64,000 nucleotides of DNA, from NCBI RefSeq assembly GCF_001465545.3, contig NZ_CP013480.3, forward strand, positions 2,480,001-2,544,000, in the 5' to 3' direction. Positions 33,334-41,676 of this stretch are shown piece by piece; within the stretch, counting starts at the first letter, position 1, and the number at the start of each line of letters is the position of its first letter. This DNA comes from Pandoraea norimbergensis (GTDB taxonomy: Bacteria; Pseudomonadota; Gammaproteobacteria; Burkholderiales; Burkholderiaceae). The notes beneath the pieces are model-generated. The model saw only the letters and a program-made list of their open reading frames with translations, did no database searches and was not told the origin of the DNA. The translations under genes and the position numbers were made by a program.

Positions 33334-35151
33334 ATGACGTTTGCAGGAAAAACGGCTGCAAGGCCGTCGACGACACAGGCAACGGCCGCAGGGCTGTCAG
33401 CGACACATTCAAGCATGACGGGAGACGGCGGCACCACGCGCCGCGATTTTTTGATGAGCACGGCGGCGCTGGCTGGCAGCGCAGTGTTGCCCGTCGCGAC
33501 TGCCGCAACCGCAGAGGCTGCTACTGCGGCATCGGCACCGGCAGCATCCGCAGCATCCGCCACACGTGGCGATCCGCGTCTCGCGCAGTCGACGCGCGGC
33601 ATGGTGACCAGCCCGCACGAACTCGCCAGCGAGGCCGGGCTTGAAGTGTTGCGCGCAGGCGGCAACGCCATCGAAGCTGCGATTGCCATCGGTGCCGTGC
33701 TGAGCGTGACGTATCCGCATTTCACCGGACTGGGCGGCGATGCGTTCATGGTCATCAGCGATCGCGATGGCAACGTGCGCACGCTCTCCGGTATCGGGCA
33801 ATCGGCGGCAAAGCTGCCGGCCTATCGCGGGGAGATTCCCGTGCGCGGACCGGGCGCCGCACTGACAACGGCGGCGACCGTTGCGATCTGGGAGAAGGCG
33901 TACGAATTCGGCCGCACGCAATGGGGCGGCAAGCAGGCGTGGTCGTCGCTGTTCTCGCGGGCCACTGAATACGCGGCCAATGGCTTTCCGGTCACGCCGT
34001 CGCAGCAATTCTGGCAGACGCTGCGTGCGAACGAACTTTCGGGCTGGGAAGGCTTCGCCTCGGTGTACATGCCGAACGGCCGCATTCCGCAAGCCGGAGA
34101 ACAGTTTGTCCAACCGGCACTGGCGCGCAGTCTCGACAGCATCGCGACCCACGGCGGACGTGAATTCTACGAGGGCGATCTGGCCGCGCGCGTCGCGGCG
34201 GGACTGAAACGCGTCGGCTCGCCGCTCACGCTCGACGATATCGCCAAGACGCAGGCGCGCGAGGAAGTGCCGCTGCGCGTGGCGTATCGCGACGGCGAGT
34301 TGCTGGGGCTGCGTCCGCCGACCCAAGGGGTGACGACGCTTGAGATCATGGGCATTCTCAACCGCTTCGATCTGGCGTCGATGCCGGAGGGGAGCGCGGA
34401 CTATTACCACGTACTGGTCGAAGCGGTGAAGCTCGCGTTCATCGACCGCAACCGGTATGTGGCCGACCCGGACTTTGTCGATGTGCCGGTCGATCGTTTG
34501 CTGGCAAGTGCGACGCTCGACGCCCACGCGCGAAGCATCCGCATGGATCGCGCGATGCCTTGGCCGCATGTGTACAAGACGGGCGACACCGTCTATATCG
34601 GCGCCACGGACAGCGCTGGCAACTGCGTGAGCATGCTGCAAACGGTCTATTTCGACTGGGGCAGCGGCGTGGTGCTGGGCGACACGGGCGTGCTGTGGCA
34701 CAACCGGGGCGCGTCGTTCAGTCTCGACGAGAGCAGTCCGAACGTGCTGCGTGCGGGCAAGCGGCCGTTCCACACGCTCAATCCGGGCATGTATCTCAAG
34801 CAGGGGCGTCCGCACCTGCTTTACGGCACACAAGGTGCCGACGGTCAGCCGCAGACGCTGGCCGCCGTGCTCACCCGCCTGATCGACTACGGCATGGATC
34901 CGTTGACCGCACTCGGCCGCCCGCGCTTTCTACTGGGCAAAACGTTCTCGGACAGTCGCGACAGCCTCAAGCTGGAACAGGATGCCGGGGCGGGCGTGTT
35001 CACCGATCTTGCGGCGCGCGGGCATGAGATGAGTCCGTTGCCCGCCCAAAGCCAACTGGCCGGGCATCCCGGTGCCATTCGGATCAGCGCGCAAGGGCAG
35101 ATGAGCGGGGCGCACGACCCGCGCAGTGACGGACGCGCACTGGGGGTGTGA
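33334..35151 (+). CDS. Gamma-glutamyltransferase-family Ntn hydrolase, Tat-exported, HpxW-like
   Basis: The 605-residue protein begins with a Tat signal (TRRDFLMSTAALAG, residues about 30-43). The body matches gamma-glutamyltransferases: GMVTSPHELASEAGLEVLRAGGNAIEAAIA, TGLGGDAFMV and GDTVYIGATDSAGNCVS, where Thr419 is the predicted self-cleaving nucleophile. The second Thr and His of the classical TTHYS motif are replaced (TVYIG), as in YwrD- and HpxW-type relatives. HpxW hydrolyses oxamate in purine catabolism, and ureidoglycine aminohydrolase is nearby, so an oxamate or other amide substrate is plausible. A Tat signal would place it in the periplasm, unlike HpxW. Confidence 0.85.
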   Translation: MTFAGKTAARPSTTQATAAGLSATHSSMTGDGGTTRRDFLMSTAALAGSAVLPVATAATAEAATAASAPAASAASATRGDPRLAQSTRGMVTSPHELASEAGLEVLRAGGNAIEAAIAIGAVLSVTYPHFTGLGGDAFMVISDRDGNVRTLSGIGQSAAKLPAYRGEIPVRGPGAALTTAATVAIWEKAYEFGRTQWGGKQAWSSLFSRATEYAANGFPVTPSQQFWQTLRANELSGWEGFASVYMPNGRIPQAGEQFVQPALARSLDSIATHGGREFYEGDLAARVAAGLKRVGSPLTLDDIAKTQAREEVPLRVAYRDGELLGLRPPTQGVTTLEIMGILNRFDLASMPEGSADYYHVLVEAVKLAFIDRNRYVADPDFVDVPVDRLLASATLDAHARSIRMDRAMPWPHVYKTGDTVYIGATDSAGNCVSMLQTVYFDWGSGVVLGDTGVLWHNRGASFSLDESSPNVLRAGKRPFHTLNPGMYLKQGRPHLLYGTQGADGQPQTLAAVLTRLIDYGMDPLTALGRPRFLLGKTFSDSRDSLKLEQDAGAGVFTDLAARGHEMSPLPAQSQLAGHPGAIRISAQGQMSGAHDPRSDGRALGV

Positions 35152-35255
35152 CGCCAGACTGGTTGAGCATCAGCGGAAAGCGCAGGAATTCGTGCCCGAC
35201 AACGCCGTGAAACCCCAGTTGTCGGGCACCTGCCGTGCGTGATACAAGATCGACT

Positions 35256-35278
35256 GCCCATCGACAATTCAAATAGCA
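35256..35278. promoter_or_regulatory. Shared 23-bp element, copy at the lysR promoter
   Basis: The 23 bases at 35256-35278 share 19 positions with 38655-38677 (common core CATCGACAA, then AAATA). This copy ends 3 bases before the lysR start codon. The other copy lies upstream of the amidohydrolase on the minus strand at 38513. A common regulator, probably the LysR protein, is inferred. Confidence 0.55.
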
Positions 35279-35281
35279 ACT

Positions 35282-36172
35282 ATGGCTGGCAGTGCGAAAT
35301 CGAATCGACCGCTTTTCGATCTGGATCTGTTGCGCTCCATCATCATGGTGGCTGACTGCGGCAGTTTTACGACGGCTGCCGCGCGGCTGCACTCGACCCA
35401 GTCCACCGTCAGTCAGAAGGTGCGCCGTCTCGAAGACATGGTCGGGCACAAGTTGCTGGATCGCGGCAATCGCGAAGTGCACGCCACCGATGCCGGTGAA
35501 ATGCTGCTCGGCTACGCGCGTCAGATGCTTGCGCTCAACGATCAGATGTTCGAAGCGCTCTCCGGCGCCGTGGTCGCGGTGACGGTGCGTCTCGGGGTGC
35601 CGGAGGATTTCGCGACGGGGGCCACCACACAGGTACTCGCAGGGTTCAACCGGCAGTACCCGCAGGTCAAACTTGAAGTCACGAGCGGCCTGAGCCGCGA
35701 TCTGCTCGGCAGCTACGATCACGGCGAGCTGGATCTCGTGCTGGTCAAACAACGGCGCAACAGCCGGGAATCGGTGGCATGCCGGCCGGAAAAGCTGGCG
35801 TGGATCGACAGCGCGTCCCATCCTTCGTTTCAACTCGACCCCGTACCCCTCGTCACGTTTCCGACGCGTGGCCTGTATCGCGACGACATGATCAATGCGC
35901 TCGAAGCGATGGGCCGCAACTGGCGCATCAGCTTCACGAGTTCGAGCCTGAGCGGCATTCAGGGGGCGGTGGCCGACGGCATGGGCGTGAGTCTGGTGCC
36001 GCCGCGCGCGGTGTTGCCGGGCCACGTCGTGCTGGGGCGCGCACAGGGGCTGCCAGTGGTCGATACCTTCGAGCTGGCGATCTTTCATCGGCCCACTGCG
36101 GACGCGATGGTCAAGGCACTCGCCAAGGTGCTGGTCGGTATGCTGGAATCGAAAACGCGATCCGCGAAGTAG
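35282..36172 (+). CDS. LysR family transcriptional regulator
   Basis: The 296-residue protein has a LysR HTH (residues about 12-70: LLRSIIMVADCGSFTTAAARLHSTQSTVSQKVRRLE) and a C-terminal effector-binding domain. It lies downstream of the GGT-like gene and convergent with AllE. ATG 35282 has no clear ribosome site and lies just after the shared 23-bp element. It probably controls the downstream (S)-ureidoglycine aminohydrolase/amidohydrolase genes. Confidence 0.92.
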   Translation: MAGSAKSNRPLFDLDLLRSIIMVADCGSFTTAAARLHSTQSTVSQKVRRLEDMVGHKLLDRGNREVHATDAGEMLLGYARQMLALNDQMFEALSGAVVAVTVRLGVPEDFATGATTQVLAGFNRQYPQVKLEVTSGLSRDLLGSYDHGELDLVLVKQRRNSRESVACRPEKLAWIDSASHPSFQLDPVPLVTFPTRGLYRDDMINALEAMGRNWRISFTSSSLSGIQGAVADGMGVSLVPPRAVLPGHVVLGRAQGLPVVDTFELAIFHRPTADAMVKALAKVLVGMLESKTRSAK

Positions 36173-36186
36173 CGCCGCAACGCATG

Positions 36187-36222
36187 AAAAAAAGGCCGGT
36201 GCGGCGTGTCGCCGACCGGCCT
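36187..36222 (-). terminator. Intrinsic terminator of the allE transcript
   Basis: Read on the minus strand, a stem formed by the AGGCCGGT-type arms (outer arms about 36193-36200 and 36215-36222) is followed by seven Ts (36193-36187 on the plus strand are As). It follows the allE stop at 36286 by about 64 bases. A second 8-bp hairpin (36232-36250) lies between, with no T-run, and may help end the opposing lysR transcript. Confidence 0.75.
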
Positions 36223-36285
36223 GATTCGTCGCGAGTTCGTCGCGAACTCGTTGCTAATGCGCGACGGCACCATCCTGCATGATCA

Positions 36286-37125
36286 TTAACGCGGCTGTGC
36301 GCCCAGCGTCAGATTCATGTGGCGGTTGACATCCTTGTACAGCAGGTAGCGGAACGGGCCGGGGCCACCGGCGTAGCAAGCCTGCGGGCAGAACGCACGC
36401 AGCCACATGAAGTCACCGGCTTCGACTTCCACCCAGTCCTGATTCAGACGGTAGACGGCCTTGCCTTCGAGCACGTACAGGCCGTGCTCCATCACGTGCG
36501 TTTCGGCGAACGGGATCACGCCGCCCGGCTGGAACGTCACGATGTTTACGTGCATGTCGTGGCGCATGTCCTGCATGTCGACGAAGCGCGTGGTGACCCA
36601 GCGGCCGTCGGTGCCCGGCATGGCAATCGGTTCCACGTCCTGCTCGTTCTTCACGAACGGCTCCGGATACGGCAGACCTTCCACGGCTTGATAGTGCTTG
36701 CGAATCCAGTGGAAACGCGCCGTGCTCTGGCTGTGGTTACGCAGTTGCCAGTCGGTGGCGGGCGGGATGAACGCATAGCCGCCCGGCGTGAGCGTGTTCG
36801 CCTTGCCCTGAATCGTCACCGTGATTTCGCCTTCGACGACGAAGAGCACGCCTTCGGCCTTATCGTCCTGCTCAGGCTTGTCGCTGCCGCCACCGGCGCC
36901 CACTTCCATGATGTATTGCGCGAACGTCTCGGCGAAGCCCGAGAGCGGACGGGCCAGCACCCACAGGCGCGTGTTGTCCCAGAACGGCAGATGGCTCGTC
37001 ACGATGTCGCGCATCACACCCTTGGGGATGACGGCATACGCTTCGGTGAACATGGCGCGGTCGGTGAGCAGTTCCGTTTGAGCCGGATGCCCGCCGTGCG
37101 GCGCGTAATACGTGGTCTTCGACAT
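36286..37125 (-). CDS. allE: (S)-ureidoglycine aminohydrolase (AllE-like bicupin)
   Basis: The 279-residue protein is a two-domain cupin. The opening YYAPHGGHPAQTELLTDRAMFTEAYAVIPKGVMRDIVTS, the first cupin (EGVLFVVEGEITVTIQG) and the second cupin with VTFQPGGVIPFAETHVMEHGLYVLEGKAVY (metal-binding His/Glu residues) match AllE/UGHY. The enzyme converts (S)-ureidoglycine to (S)-ureidoglycolate and ammonia, after allantoate amidohydrolase. It is the clearest marker that this region handles allantoin-type ureides. The next gene on the same strand upstream is the second amidohydrolase. Confidence 0.92.
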   Translation of the reverse strand: MSKTTYYAPHGGHPAQTELLTDRAMFTEAYAVIPKGVMRDIVTSHLPFWDNTRLWVLARPLSGFAETFAQYIMEVGAGGGSDKPEQDDKAEGVLFVVEGEITVTIQGKANTLTPGGYAFIPPATDWQLRNHSQSTARFHWIRKHYQAVEGLPYPEPFVKNEQDVEPIAMPGTDGRWVTTRFVDMQDMRHDMHVNIVTFQPGGVIPFAETHVMEHGLYVLEGKAVYRLNQDWVEVEAGDFMWLRAFCPQACYAGGPGPFRYLLYKDVNRHMNLTLGAQPR

Positions 37126-37286
37126 TGCTAGTGACTCCTGATAACGCTAGTTTTTCTCCCCATCGCTCGTCTTCGACTGCCTCGGCTACACCCTGCGCCT
37201 GGGGGCGCGCGCAGTGTGCTTCACCTCGGCGCGACGAACGCCAACGGTGCCATGACCTCGCGCAGGCCCGGCACCGCGCATGACAG

Positions 37287-38513
37287 TCAGGTCGGGGTGG
37301 ACCCTGCTGTGTCCTTCAACAGGGCGGCGTCCAGCGCAAGCTGCGCCGGGCCACCCCAGTAACGTCCGTGGCGAATCACCGCGCGTGCGGCCGGTGCGGC
37401 GGCAACGGCGGCGGCAGCGTTGGGTGCGTCGAACACGACGAAGCTCGCTTCACTGCCCACACGAAGACCGTAGTCGGCCTTGCCGATCACGGCGGCGGCG
37501 GCATACGTGCCCATATCGAGTGCGACTTGCAGATGTTCGTCGGTGTAGAAGCCCGAGCGATAGCCGATCAGCATCGCGCGTTGCAGCATGTCGCCGTTGC
37601 CGTACGGCCACCAACTGTCCTGAATATTGTCGTTGCCCGTGAACACGCGCACGCCCGCTTCGCGCAGCCGCAGAATTGGCGGGAAGGCGCGGTCGCCGGG
37701 GGCGTTGGTCATGATCGAGACGTCTGCATCGGCCAGCGCACGGGCGATCACGTCGAGTTCTGCGGGGCCGATATCGCCCAGTCCGTAGGCATGGCTCACT
37801 GACACACGGCCTTGCAAGCCTGCGGCCTGCGTCCGCGCGGCGATGCGGTGCAGTTGCGCGAGGCCCGTTTCACCGGGCTCGTGCAGATGAATGTCGATCT
37901 TCGTGCCGTGCTTCTCAGCAATGCCGAACACGATGCTCAGTTGCCCTTGCGCGTCGCCGTCGAGCGTGGTCGGATCGATGCCGCCCACGACTTGCACGCC
38001 TTCGCGAACGGCGGCTTCGAGAACATCGGCCGTGCCGGGGCACGTCATCACGCCCGCTTGCGGGAAGGCCACGAGTTCGATGTCGAGCAGATCGCGCCAT
38101 TGATCGCGCATCGCCATGACGGCGTGCAGATGCGTGAGGCCGGTGCTCGCGTCGACATCCACGTGGCAACGCATCGCCACGGTGCCGAAGGCGACGCACT
38201 GGCGCATGAGTGCGTCAGCCCGTTGGGTCATTGGCGCAGCGGCGGCGATTTCTTCTTTTTCTGCGGCCAGCCGATCGCGCAGCGTGGCGGCCGGACGATG
38301 CGGGCGCCAGCGGTCGCCGAGAAAACTCTTGTCGAGATGGATGTGACCGTCGACAAAGCCGGGCAAGACCAGCTTGCCTTGCAGATCGATGACTTGGGCA
38401 CCACCGGCGTCGGGGACTTGGGGGCCGACGTACGTGAAGCGTCCGTCGCGCGTGGCGAGGTGGAGGGGACTGCCGTCGGCACCAACGGCGCCGACGAAAA
38501 CGCGGTGAGTCAT
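37287..38513 (-). CDS. Cytosine-deaminase-like amidohydrolase
   Basis: The 408-residue protein has a COG0402-like fold: DGHIHLDKSFLG (HxH metal pair), DIHLHEPGETG (metal His and general-acid Glu), SVSHAYGLGDIG and FTGNDNIQDSWWPYGNGDML (the catalytic Asp position). Unlike the paralogue at 31389 it keeps both Glu and Asp, so it is probably an active deaminase or cyclic-amide hydrolase. It is transcribed in the same direction as allE, 161 bases upstream of it. A shared 23-bp element lies about 142 bases upstream of the start. Confidence 0.85.
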   Translation of the reverse strand: MTHRVFVGAVGADGSPLHLATRDGRFTYVGPQVPDAGGAQVIDLQGKLVLPGFVDGHIHLDKSFLGDRWRPHRPAATLRDRLAAEKEEIAAAAPMTQRADALMRQCVAFGTVAMRCHVDVDASTGLTHLHAVMAMRDQWRDLLDIELVAFPQAGVMTCPGTADVLEAAVREGVQVVGGIDPTTLDGDAQGQLSIVFGIAEKHGTKIDIHLHEPGETGLAQLHRIAARTQAAGLQGRVSVSHAYGLGDIGPAELDVIARALADADVSIMTNAPGDRAFPPILRLREAGVRVFTGNDNIQDSWWPYGNGDMLQRAMLIGYRSGFYTDEHLQVALDMGTYAAAAVIGKADYGLRVGSEASFVVFDAPNAAAAVAAAPAARAVIRHGRYWGGPAQLALDAALLKDTAGSTPT

Positions 38514-38654
38514 GGAGCGGCCTCTATGCTGCCCGGGGCCTCGCTGGCGCTGCCTTCCGTCAGGTTGGCTGGGGTTGGCGCAATGACAATGGCGCCGCGG
38601 GGTCGCGTGGGGGCGTGAAGTGCGGGGAAAGACTTACAAGATAGCGAACGGACC

Positions 38655-38677
38655 GCGCATCGACAAATTAAATATCA
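38655..38677. promoter_or_regulatory. Shared 23-bp element, copy upstream of the amidohydrolase
   Basis: These 23 bases match 35256-35278 at 19 positions, with the core CATCGACAA followed by AAATA. It lies in the 225-base gap between the amidohydrolase and AidA genes. The remainder of the gap shows only promoter-like AT-rich sequence. Confidence 0.55.
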
Positions 38678-38738
38678 GAATGGATAGCATTCGATTTCTA
38701 AATAGATGAGTGATGCTCGAACCTCCCGGGCGATGACC

Positions 38739-39236
38739 TCAGCCGACAACAATGCTCAGTGGCCATTCGAACGTACCGGCGATTTCGGCGTCGCGATCCG
38801 TCACGATGGCCTTAAGCGTCAATGCCACGCTGCCTTCGGCGGCGACGTCGAGTTGCCAGAACGCATCGTGTGCGGGACGCGCCTCAACTTCGGCCGGTTC
38901 TCCCATCTGTGGCACTCGGACGGTGGCCTCCGGGTTAGTTTGCAGCGTCAGATTCGTCAGCACGTCCTCGTTAGCCAACTGCAAATTGAGCAGTACGGCG
39001 TGCTCGCCGCGTACGGCGGTCGGCGACCACCTGACGCGCACCTGTTCGCCGGCCACGGCGTTGACATGAAGTTGCCCGTCGTTGCTTGTCAGTAGCGAGT
39101 CCAAGCCGGTGCATAGTGCGTAGCAACAAGCGGGCTCGGATTCTCCGGCGAGCAGTGCGCCGGTATCGATGACGAGCAATACGTTAGCACCGGCGGTGTT
39201 CGTCTCGCGCGCGTGGGGCGGCTTGTCTTTGGCCAT
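38739..39236 (-). CDS. AidA/PixA inclusion-body family protein (paralogue 1)
   Basis: The 165-residue protein has the family opening NVLLVIDTGALL and a beta-rich body (AVAGEQVRVRWSPTAVRGEHAVLLNLQLANEDVLTNLTL), ending AEIAGTFEWPLSIVV. It is a divergent relative of the protein encoded next to it at 39328. AidA is a quorum-sensing-controlled protein in Burkholderia and PixA forms crystalline inclusions in Xenorhabdus; molecular roles are poorly known. It is 91 bases downstream of paralogue 2, with a strong hairpin between. Confidence 0.72.
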   Translation of the reverse strand: MAKDKPPHARETNTAGANVLLVIDTGALLAGESEPACCYALCTGLDSLLTSNDGQLHVNAVAGEQVRVRWSPTAVRGEHAVLLNLQLANEDVLTNLTLQTNPEATVRVPQMGEPAEVEARPAHDAFWQLDVAAEGSVALTLKAIVTDRDAEIAGTFEWPLSIVVG

Positions 39237-39268
39237 CGTGAATTCCTTGCCATGGGGCGTGAGGTCGC

Positions 39269-39292
39269 GCGATCCACCAAGCGGTGGATCGC
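39269..39292. other. Intercistronic hairpin between AidA-like genes
   Basis: GCGATCCACC (39269-39278) and GGTGGATCGC (39283-39292) form a perfect 10-bp stem with a 4-base loop. It lies between the two AidA-like genes, with no T-run on the minus strand. It could protect the upstream message or partly end transcription, giving unequal expression. Confidence 0.5.
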
Positions 39293-39327
39293 CGCCAAAT
39301 GGGGCGCAGAGGGTTCAGTCAGAGCGC

Positions 39328-39828
39328 TCAGTCGTTACGAATGCTGATGAACGGATCCCATTGATAGCAGCCGCAGAGATTGCCGCTGCGATCCAGAATT
39401 TGAAACTGGAAGTGATACGTCACGCGGCCGGTCTTGAGTGTTTCGCAAGACCAGAAGTAGTTCGAGACCTGTTGCTTCTTCGGCTTGGACGGGTCGTCCG
39501 GATTGGGCACGGGAATTTTGACTTCGGCCTCGCGCGGCGAGGGATCGGAGATCAACTTGACCTGACTACTCACGAATTTGTAGAAGATGCATGACTCTTC
39601 GAAGCCCAGCGAGAGCGAATTTTCCCGCCAGCGAATCACGTCGCCGATACGTGCGGCGACATCGAGCTCGCCGCCGGCCTGGCCGCTGACAACGTTCTTC
39701 TGCGTGACGATCATGAACACGTGCTTGGCGTCGATCAACGGCGGATTCGACATGCTGCTGTTCCTGCCATACCGATCGAGAACCGCCTTGGTGTCGATTG
39801 CGACGAGTACATCAGTAACTTCAGACAT
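39328..39828 (-). CDS. AidA/PixA inclusion-body family protein (paralogue 2)
   Basis: The 166-residue protein shows the PixA/AidA pattern clearly: VLVAIDTKAVLDRYG, HVFMIVTQKNVVSGQAGGELDVAARIGDVIRWREN, then a C-terminal QFQILDRSGNLCGCYQWDPFISI. The start at 39828 follows GGAG; upstream in-frame residues to 39918 do not fit. It is first of the two-gene set. The 292-base gap upstream to the gntR gene holds no gene that I can see; a lux-box was looked for and not seen. Confidence 0.82.
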   Translation of the reverse strand: MSEVTDVLVAIDTKAVLDRYGRNSSMSNPPLIDAKHVFMIVTQKNVVSGQAGGELDVAARIGDVIRWRENSLSLGFEESCIFYKFVSSQVKLISDPSPREAEVKIPVPNPDDPSKPKKQQVSNYFWSCETLKTGRVTYHFQFQILDRSGNLCGCYQWDPFISIRND

Positions 39829-40079
39829 ATAAGTCTCCACAAAAGGGTAGAGCGAGATGCCGTCGGTCCGAAAGACGACGGGCACGACGCGCGGCAAAAG
39901 CGATGCCTCGCGTTTCATTTGTGGAAGCTAGAAGGTGAGAACGAGCGCGGCAACCTCTCGGCGTTGCACTGCGCTGAGACTCATAGGTGACGATTGCGAG
40001 CAGTACGTTGAGAACGTTGGCTTCGCGAGTCGTGGCGTGAGATCCGTCAAAAACTACAAAACGGCGGATTGAAACGACG

Positions 40080-40106
40080 CCACCCGGACCGATGCGGCCC
40101 GGGTGG
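40080..40106. terminator. Hairpin after the gntR gene
   Basis: CCACCCGG (40080-40087) and CCGGGTGG (40099-40106) form an 8-bp stem, 14 bases beyond the gntR stop on the minus strand. No adjacent T-run is present. Tentative terminator. Confidence 0.4.
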
Positions 40107-40120
40107 GTATTGATGAAGGA

Positions 40121-40771
40121 TTACGGCTTGCGATTGTGTTGCAGCCGATCGAGCACATGAATGCTCAGCCGAGCCGTATGACTGCGCATGGCGTTATACG
40201 CGCCCTCGGCATCGGAGGCGAGCACCGCTTCGACGACTTTATCGTGCTCGTCGAACGACACGGTGAAACGTTCTTCGACATCCGATTGTGCGGCGCGGAA
40301 CGGTGCCAGACGTTCGCGATGGCTGTCGATGAGTGCCATCAGCGTCTTGTTCTGCGTACCGGCGCTCAGCAACTGGTGAAACTCGCGGTTGAGCGCGAGA
40401 TAACCGGCTTCGTCGCCGGCATCCATACACTGCTTGCTCTGAACGTGGAGCATCTCCAACTGCTTCTTCTGCATGGCGCTCATGCGTTGGGCGCTCAGAC
40501 GGCAGCACAGTGCGTCGAGTTCGCACATCGCTTCGAGCATGTCGGACAGATCGTCGACGCTGATGCTGGCGACGACCCCGCCCTTATGCGGCGTGAGCTC
40601 AATCAGGCCGCGCGCGTTCAACTCGCGCAGGGCTTCGCGAATGGGCGTGCGCGAGGCCTTGAAACGTTCGGCCAGCACAACTTCTTCCAGCTTCCGTCCT
40701 GGCGGCAGGCGACCGTCGATGATCTCGTCGGTCAACTCCCGGCAGATTCGGGCGGCAATGGTTTCGGCCAT
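40121..40771 (-). CDS. GntR family regulator, FCD (FadR-C-terminal) subtype
   Basis: The 216-residue protein has a GntR winged HTH (residues about 5-70: AARICRELTDEIIDGRLPPGRKLEEVVLAERFKASRTPIREALRELNARGLIEL) and an FCD domain (about 80-205) with DALC, REFHQLLSAG and EEHDKVVEAV-like metal-binding positions. FCD proteins usually bind a carboxylic acid effector through a metal. Four TGTATACA-type palindromes lie in the surrounding promoters, including 63 bases upstream of its own start, and are its likely operators. Confidence 0.93.
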   Translation of the reverse strand: MAETIAARICRELTDEIIDGRLPPGRKLEEVVLAERFKASRTPIREALRELNARGLIELTPHKGGVVASISVDDLSDMLEAMCELDALCCRLSAQRMSAMQKKQLEMLHVQSKQCMDAGDEAGYLALNREFHQLLSAGTQNKTLMALIDSHRERLAPFRAAQSDVEERFTVSFDEHDKVVEAVLASDAEGAYNAMRSHTARLSIHVLDRLQHNRKP

Positions 40772-40833
40772 GGTTAGTTATCTCGTTGCGTGGACGTGCA
40801 TTATTTTTTGAATCGGCTTGCATTGGCTCGGAT

Positions 40834-40841
40834 TGTATACA
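40834..40841. promoter_or_regulatory. GntR operator site A (gntR promoter)
   Basis: TGTATACA is a perfect 8-bp palindrome (wider context ATTGTATACATG), 62 bases upstream of the gntR start. It matches the GT-N-AC core of FCD-type operators. Confidence 0.6.
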
Positions 40842-40974
40842 TGCGGATTATAAGGGTATTTTTTCCCGAAGTTGTGGCCTGACGCCCCATTCGAAGGGAA
40901 TGGCAGGGGATTTTGTTGATCGGCATCACGATGTTGTATTCAAAAATGCATTTTGGAATGCAATTCACTGAGAT

Positions 40975-40982
40975 AGTATACA
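40975..40982. promoter_or_regulatory. GntR operator site B (VOC gene promoter)
   Basis: AGTATACA in context ATAGTATACATAC, 75 bases upstream of the VOC gene start. It shares GTATACAT with the other three sites. Confidence 0.55.
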
Positions 40983-41057
40983 TACGAGTTTGCCGGCCCC
41001 CGGCAAGCCTCTGTTCGTCACGCACGTGACCTATCGATACGAAGGAGACATTCCATC

Positions 41058-41525
41058 ATGGCCAAACTGCGTCATATCGCGCTTTCCGTGCCCGACCCCT
41101 GGAAGGCGGCCGAGTTCTACATGCAGGCGTTCGACTTCAAGAAAGTCGGTGAAACCGACTCGTCGCTCGCCCGTGGCGTGTACCTGTCCGACGGCGTCAT
41201 CAACCTCGCGCTGCTCAATTACAAGAACGATGAAGCCGCCGGCGACCGTGGCCGCGAGTTCGTGGGCCTGCATCACATCGGCATCTGGGTCGATGACGTC
41301 GAAGCCACGCGCACCAAGATCGAAGCGGCGGGCGGGCGTTACTACATGGGCGAAGTGCCGGTGAAAAGCAACATCTTCTACGAGGTCAAGTTCTTCGACA
41401 CGAACGGCGTGATCTTCGACGTGACCGCCCACGGCTGGGGGGGCGCATCGAAGGACGGCACGGGCAACGATGACGCGCCCAAGCTGCGTCACGAGGGTCT
41501 GCAAGCCGACCGTAAGGGTCTTTGA
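41058..41525 (+). CDS. VOC superfamily protein (glyoxalase/dioxygenase fold)
   Basis: The 155-residue protein has two beta-alpha-beta-beta-beta modules. Candidate metal ligands are His6 (LRHIALSVPD) and His in VGLHHIGIWVDD; the usual terminal Glu position reads Asp in GVIFDVTAHG. Members are glyoxalases, epimerases, fosfomycin resistance enzymes or extradiol dioxygenases; this one is too short to assign. AAGGAGA precedes ATG 41058. It lies between GntR operator sites B and C and is probably part of that regulon. Confidence 0.85.
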   Translation: MAKLRHIALSVPDPWKAAEFYMQAFDFKKVGETDSSLARGVYLSDGVINLALLNYKNDEAAGDRGREFVGLHHIGIWVDDVEATRTKIEAAGGRYYMGEVPVKSNIFYEVKFFDTNGVIFDVTAHGWGGASKDGTGNDDAPKLRHEGLQADRKGL

Positions 41526-41676
41526 CCCGCGTCGCGCGCCGCCTGTTTTGGGGCGCCATTTCCCCGCCGGCCACGGTGTGCCGGCGGCGGACACCGCCTA
41601 TCAGGGGTAACCCGCTATAAAAAAATAGCCCGTTTGTATAAACAAATAGCGGTAGAAATTCAATTTCTTTGCTATG

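Noticed and set aside
41031-41040. TATCGATA-type palindrome upstream of the VOC gene, similar to half of the IclR operators
   Set aside because: Only the inner 8 bases match and the context differs; it is far from the IclR operon and easily explained by chance.
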